64,000 bases of DNA from Methanosarcina mazei S-6 (GTDB taxonomy: Archaea; Halobacteriota; Methanosarcinia; Methanosarcinales; Methanosarcinaceae): positions 3,224,001 through 3,288,000 of the forward strand of contig NZ_CP009512.1 of NCBI RefSeq assembly GCF_000970205.1. The letters are read 5' to 3'. The position numbers and the translations under genes were made by a program. The number at the start of each line of letters is the position of its first letter. The first letter of the stretch is position 1. Under the pieces are notes generated by a model. The model searched no databases. It saw nothing but the letters and a program-made list of their open reading frames with translations, and was not told the origin of the DNA. Shown here one piece after another: positions 60,622-64,000 of this stretch.

Positions 60622-61665
60622 ATAGATCTGAAAGCTTTGAAAGAACAGGAAAACAGAAGAAGGGTCAGTAAAGGGTATATGTGGGCTCTTTTCTGTGCTG
60701 TATTCTGGGGGATCTGGTATCTGCCCGGAACTGTAATATGGGTGCTTAATCCTTTTGACGAAATGTTCGGAGCAATTGCTGAAACAAATGGAGATGGGGT
60801 TTCTCTCGTTGTTACTGCAGCTCTGATAACCGCGTTTAATGCCCTGACTGTTATGCTTGCACTTATGCTCTGGAATGGAGTGCTGCAAAAATTCGGCGAA
60901 CTTTCGAGAACACTCAGGGAATTCAGTCCCTGTTCCAAGTGGTTCTTCCTTGCTTCGGTTTTCGGGGGACCTATAGCAATTCTCGGGTCTTTTATGGCTA
61001 TGGGGTTCATAGGGGGAGCATTTGCAGCTGTCGCAGCTCTTCTTTACCCGGTCATAGGGTCCATACTTGCTTACTACTGGTACGGAGAGAAAATTACGAA
61101 AAGGGCTGCAGCAGGGATTATTGTCATAATTATAGGTGGAATTACGATCTTCGGAGGCGGCCTGATTACCGAACTTGGGACAGGTAATGTCCCCTGGATA
61201 GGATATCTTGGTGGCCTTATGGCTGCAGTCGGCTGGGGGATTGAAGGGGCTATCGCAGGCAAAGGACTTGATATTTCAGAACCGGATGTAGGCCTGACCC
61301 TTCGATTCCTTGGAGAAAATATCATCTGGTGGATCATTATTGTGCCTATTCTGGCGATTGTCGGTTTTCCAATGTATACCTATGCGCTTCAGGCTTTTGA
61401 ACCCATGGCACTTCTTGTCCTGATCTTTGCAGGAATCACCTTCGGATTCTGTTATGTTTCGTGGTATAAGTCTTTCCCGCTGATAGGAGTAGGAAGAGGA
61501 CAGGGAATCGGGAACCTCTACGGGTTTTTTGCGGTTATTTTCATTTTCCTGTTCTTCGGTGATGTACCCCAGTGGACAATTCTCCTTGGAGGGACTCTCT
61601 GCATCATAGGAAGTTTCGTAATGTTCACTGAAGAAGCTGCAGAAATCGAAACCCTGAGGGGATGA
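60622..61665 (+). CDS. mttP: Methylamine permease MttP, non-standard start codon
   Basis: 347 residues if it begins at ATA 60622: the AAGGAGG site ends 7 bases before it. The GTG at 60616 is only 1 base from that site, and later CTG/TTG codons are too far. About ten membrane segments, with a charged N-terminus (DLKALKEQENRRRVSKGY). MttP-type proteins, always near trimethylamine genes in Methanosarcina, are presumed methylamine transporters. The sequence resembles drug/metabolite-transporter-fold permeases with repeated halves. Ends 6 bases before the next gene. Confidence 0.85.
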   Translation: MDLKALKEQENRRRVSKGYMWALFCAVFWGIWYLPGTVIWVLNPFDEMFGAIAETNGDGVSLVVTAALITAFNALTVMLALMLWNGVLQKFGELSRTLREFSPCSKWFFLASVFGGPIAILGSFMAMGFIGGAFAAVAALLYPVIGSILAYYWYGEKITKRAAAGIIVIIIGGITIFGGGLITELGTGNVPWIGYLGGLMAAVGWGIEGAIAGKGLDISEPDVGLTLRFLGENIIWWIIIVPILAIVGFPMYTYALQAFEPMALLVLIFAGITFGFCYVSWYKSFPLIGVGRGQGIGNLYGFFAVIFIFLFFGDVPQWTILLGGTLCIIGSFVMFTEEAAEIETLRG

Positions 61666-61671
61666 TAAGAT

Positions 61672-61968
61672 ATGGGGAAAAACCGCCCGATAAAGTTCAG
61701 GATTCTGGAGCTTTTTCTGGATGGAGAAGAGCACTGGAACTATGAAATTGTTTCAAAGATCCAGGAAGAATATAACATGCAGGGAAATTACGGCAGGGAC
61801 AGCATCAACTTTGATATTATCGAACTTGCTTCAGGCGGAATGCTCAGGGACCTGGAACAGAGAGTTGATGAAGAAGGGATCTATAAAAAAGGGTTCCTGC
61901 TGCATAAGTATGTAATTACGGATTTCGGAAAGGTTCGCGGATCAGACGCCTGCGTAAGGTACGTGTAA
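61672..61968 (+). CDS. Small winged-helix-like protein in the mtt operon
   Basis: 98 residues. The beginning (IKFRILELFLDGEEHWNYEIVSKIQEEYNM) looks like the helices of a winged-helix DNA-binding domain, and the end (GFLLHKYVITDFGKVRG) like its wing. No membrane segment or cysteine. It starts 7 bases after mttP, so it is co-transcribed and could be a local regulator (inference). A ribosome-binding site (GATAAGATATG) is weak. Confidence 0.65.
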   Translation: MGKNRPIKFRILELFLDGEEHWNYEIVSKIQEEYNMQGNYGRDSINFDIIELASGGMLRDLEQRVDEEGIYKKGFLLHKYVITDFGKVRGSDACVRYV

Positions 61969-61993
61969 GGAGAAAAAAGGAGGGAAGAAAAAG

Positions 61994-62143
61994 ATGGTAC
62001 AATCTGCAGCTGCTATGGAAGCTTACAATGCATACTGGGAGAATTCCTTCATCCCGGGAGCGGATATAATGTGGATGGTTCTTATCCTGATCCTTGCGGT
62101 TATTGCTCTCTGGCAGGCAAGGACCTTTGTCTCGAAGTTCTGA
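61994..62143 (+). CDS. 49-residue single-pass membrane protein at the end of the mtt operon
   Basis: Starts at ATG 61994, 9 bases after a strong AAGGAGGG. The polar N-terminus (MVQSAAAMEAYNAYWENSFI) is followed by one hydrophobic helix (MWMVLILILAVIALW) and a short basic tail. It is too short for standard gene lists but has a good ribosome-binding site, a 25-base spacing from the previous gene, and membrane character fitting a partner of MttP (inference). Confidence 0.7.
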   Translation: MVQSAAAMEAYNAYWENSFIPGADIMWMVLILILAVIALWQARTFVSKF

Positions 62144-62657
62144 ACAGATGGAATATAATTAGCCATGCCTGTGAAAATGAGAAATTAATCATATGGAGGA
62201 ATTGAAAAACAGATATCTCCGTTGAAGTTTTCCACCCAGCACTGCTATGAAGTTGGCCTTTTGGCGGATTCATCATTGCAGACCATGCTCAAGGATTATC
62301 CATACCCACAGATTATGTGTTGTTTATCACCGGGAGTGGAAGATAAAGAGTACATTGCCCAGGGTTGAGTCTGTAGTTAACTCGATATAGTAAATCATAA
62401 CCACTCATGAAACTCATATCATACAGCTTCTGCTTTTGGTCTTACCACCAGACAGATGGCAACGCGGCAGAAATGATTATTAAGAGAACAATTATTTTGT
62501 AACGAGTCTTCATCACTGGTTAACAAGGTTAAAGAAATGAAAGTTACAAGTTAGGCTGTTAAGTTAAGCTGTTATATTTATGTCATGACCATCCAAAAGA
62601 GAAAACTTCATTAAAAATAGATCTTCTCTTTCCGTTGGGATTATTACGCGAGAAATA
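62144..62657. other. Intergenic region after the mtt operon
   Basis: 514 bases without a supported gene. A 27-codon frame at about 62287 (MLKDYPYPQIMC...) may be a gene remnant. The minus strand has ATGATGA and GTGATGA box C-like words (62268, 62512) but no matching D boxes, so I do not call an sRNA. Confidence 0.5.
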
Positions 62658-63218
62658 ATGGCGATATACATGAACTATAGCAAAATGATAAAGGAAGATT
62701 TTGACAGAATTCTTAACTCACGTCTCAATGAAGAAACCCTTCAATCAATAGTTAATATTCCGGGTGTTTCGGAAATAATATCCAAACATTTCAACAATGA
62801 TACACTTCTTAAAGAAGAAACTCCCGGGTCAATAATTAATATTCCAGGCGTTTATGAAATCGTATCCAGGCATTTCAATGATGATATTCTTGATGTGTGG
62901 GAGTATGAGCAGTACATAAAGGTTAAAGAGATTGTAGAAAGAATCGAATTGTGGAATCCGGAATTCCAGAGAACGATAGTACTGTTAAATTTACTAAACG
63001 AATTAACTGAAATTCTTTACGATACCCTGGATCTAAAACTGGACAAGTATATTAACCTTCGAGCACTTCCGGTCAGGGAGTTCCACAAAGAGGCTGTGGA
63101 CAAATATGCAGCATACCCTATCTGGACATGTGATTTTGAAGGATCCTGTCTTGTTGGTGCAGAGAAGTTTGAAATAGAATCTATCGATTCAATTCTCCAC
63201 CGCTTGGGGGATGAGTAA
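62658..63218 (+). CDS. Protein of unknown function with internal repeat
   Basis: 186 residues. Two near-copies of a ~30-residue unit fill the first third (SIVNIPGVSEIISKHFNND and SIINIPGVYEIVSRHFNDD), followed by a helical region and a C-terminal CDFEGSC segment. No signal peptide or membrane helix. Stands alone; I do not recognise the family. Confidence 0.6.
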   Translation: MAIYMNYSKMIKEDFDRILNSRLNEETLQSIVNIPGVSEIISKHFNNDTLLKEETPGSIINIPGVYEIVSRHFNDDILDVWEYEQYIKVKEIVERIELWNPEFQRTIVLLNLLNELTEILYDTLDLKLDKYINLRALPVREFHKEAVDKYAAYPIWTCDFEGSCLVGAEKFEIESIDSILHRLGDE

Positions 63219-63394
63219 AGGAATGAATAATACTCATTACAAACAAAAGCAAATACACAATGTTATGTAATTCAAAAGATTTCTAATGCTCAAAAGAAGG
63301 GGCATTATCATTTGAAAAAAGTGGATAGAAAAATTATATCCACAAATTAAAAGCGGACTTTGTTGATAGCAACTAAAAAGTTCATCTCCGGTTA

Positions 63395-64000
63395 TTACAA
63401 AACATACCAGTCAGAATCGTCCACCGAGAGGTCTTCCTTCAAGCCTACTTCCCGTTCGGGAAGCCCGAAGGCGTCGGTAATTGCATCGGAAAGGTCCTGA
63501 AGGTACTCTCTGGATGAGAGGCTGTTGTAAATGAAAGATTTATCGGGCTGAATCATCTTCTGAATTGTGGCTTCCCTGGGGACGATATCAACTTTTACAT
63601 CAACCATCACCAGGGCTTTTTCCATTGCAGTCCGGAAATCCCCGATACAGTAGGCTATCCTGTGCCTGTAGTTATTCCTTGTCTTTTCAAGGTAGGCGGC
63701 AATCCTTTCACTTTCTATTTTGATGAAGTCTCTCTTGATCTTTGTCACATTGCATTTGCCCATCATGAAAGTATAATTCATAAACGGGTACTGGGTATCA
63801 AGTTCCCTTGGAGCGATTCCGCAGGTCCCGAAGGTAACTATGTGTACATCTTCAGGCTTTAAAATTCCGAAGATTATCCGGTCAAATTTTTTATGGGACG
63901 GGCTTTCATGGTAAGGCTTTCTCTTGGCGCAGGGAACAAAAATACATACCTCCCTGTAAGGGGCTTCATACTCATTAATAACCCAGTCGTTGGCTTTTAT
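63395..64000 (-). CDS. DUF5591 (archaeosine synthase-related) protein, 5' end outside window
   Basis: The frame is open from 63395 to the window edge and has no start within it (the ATG at 63781 is internal). It carries the FVPCAKRKPYHESPSHKKF segment, which matches the PC-x3-KPY-x2-S-x2-H motif of archaeosine synthase ArcS and its relatives, and the FGTCGIAPRELDTQYPF segment. ArcS acts on preQ0 at tRNA position 15. The full gene, and any PUA domain or stand-alone nature, cannot be judged here. Confidence 0.7.
   Translation of the reverse strand: MKANDWVINEYEAPYREVCIFVPCAKRKPYHESPSHKKFDRIIFGILKPEDVHIVTFGTCGIAPRELDTQYPFMNYTFMMGKCNVTKIKRDFIKIESERIAAYLEKTRNNYRHRIAYCIGDFRTAMEKALVMVDVKVDIVPREATIQKMIQPDKSFIYNSLSSREYLQDLSDAITDAFGLPEREVGLKEDLSVDDSDWYVL

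Noticed and set aside
62260-62520. Box C-like words after the mtt operon
   Set aside because: No correctly spaced D boxes or stem.

Overview
This window is chromosomal DNA from a Methanosarcina-type methanogenic archaeon. The evidence is a complete CO dehydrogenase/acetyl-CoA synthase operon, dimethylamine and trimethylamine methyltransferase genes each with one in-frame amber (pyrrolysine) codon, archaeal-type cobamide genes (cobY, cobZ), an archaeal S-adenosylmethionine synthetase, DNRLRE and PGF-pre-PGF surface proteins, and long AT-rich intergenic stretches full of short tandem repeats. I cannot name the species from sequence alone.

Layout. 1-3.5 kb: secreted cohesin/dockerin proteins, a GT4-type sugar-phosphate transferase and a VanZ-like protein. 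3.6-6.0 kb: indolepyruvate ferredoxin oxidoreductase (iorAB). 6.0-9.6 kb: tandem repeats, a stand-alone CooC-like ATPase, an MscS-type channel and a DUF134 regulator. 9.6-20.1 kb: the cdhA-B-C-cooC-D-E operon, preceded by about 2 kb in which its promoter and 5' leader occur twice. 20.2-34 kb: a C/D box sRNA, pyrF, a deoxyhypusine synthase-like gene, an ABC exporter pair, a thioredoxin, a HARP-type protein-only RNase P, SAM synthetase, an archaeal-lipid prenyltransferase, an acidic surface protein and NAD synthesis genes (nadA, nadX). 34-38.5 kb: a large DNRLRE/beta-propeller surface protein and nadC. 39-42.2 kb: a cobalamin- or iron-type ABC importer. 42.3-47.7 kb: ribosomal protein S15, a four-gene set of single-membrane-segment (pilin-like) proteins and hisS. 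48-53 kb: cobamide nucleotide-loop genes cobD-cbiB-cobZ-cobS-cobY. 53-55.2 kb: sufC-sufB and one unknown gene. 55.7-62.1 kb: methylamine genes mtbC-mtbB and mttB-mttC-mttP plus two small genes. 62.6-64 kb: an unknown gene and a truncated DUF5591 (archaeosine synthase-related) gene.

How it works together. Methylamine methyltransferases (MtbB, MttB) pass methyl groups to corrinoid proteins (MtbC, MttC). The ACDS complex cleaves or makes acetyl-CoA with a corrinoid Fe-S protein (CdhD/E) and a nickel A-cluster (CdhC). The cobamide genes and the importer can supply the corrinoid both systems need, the suf genes can supply Fe-S clusters, and the CooC ATPases probably serve nickel insertion.

Most notable: duplication of the cdh promoter/leader; a one-base frameshift in the last codons of cdhC; an unlisted C/D box sRNA beside pyrF; at least four genes (nadX, sufC, mttP, mscS-like) whose Shine-Dalgarno sequence points at ATA, ATT or CTG instead of ATG/GTG/TTG; a strong hairpin plus U-tract and a perfect inverted repeat upstream of mttB; a 49-residue membrane protein at the end of the mtt operon; and a pilin-like gene whose start is out of frame with its body.
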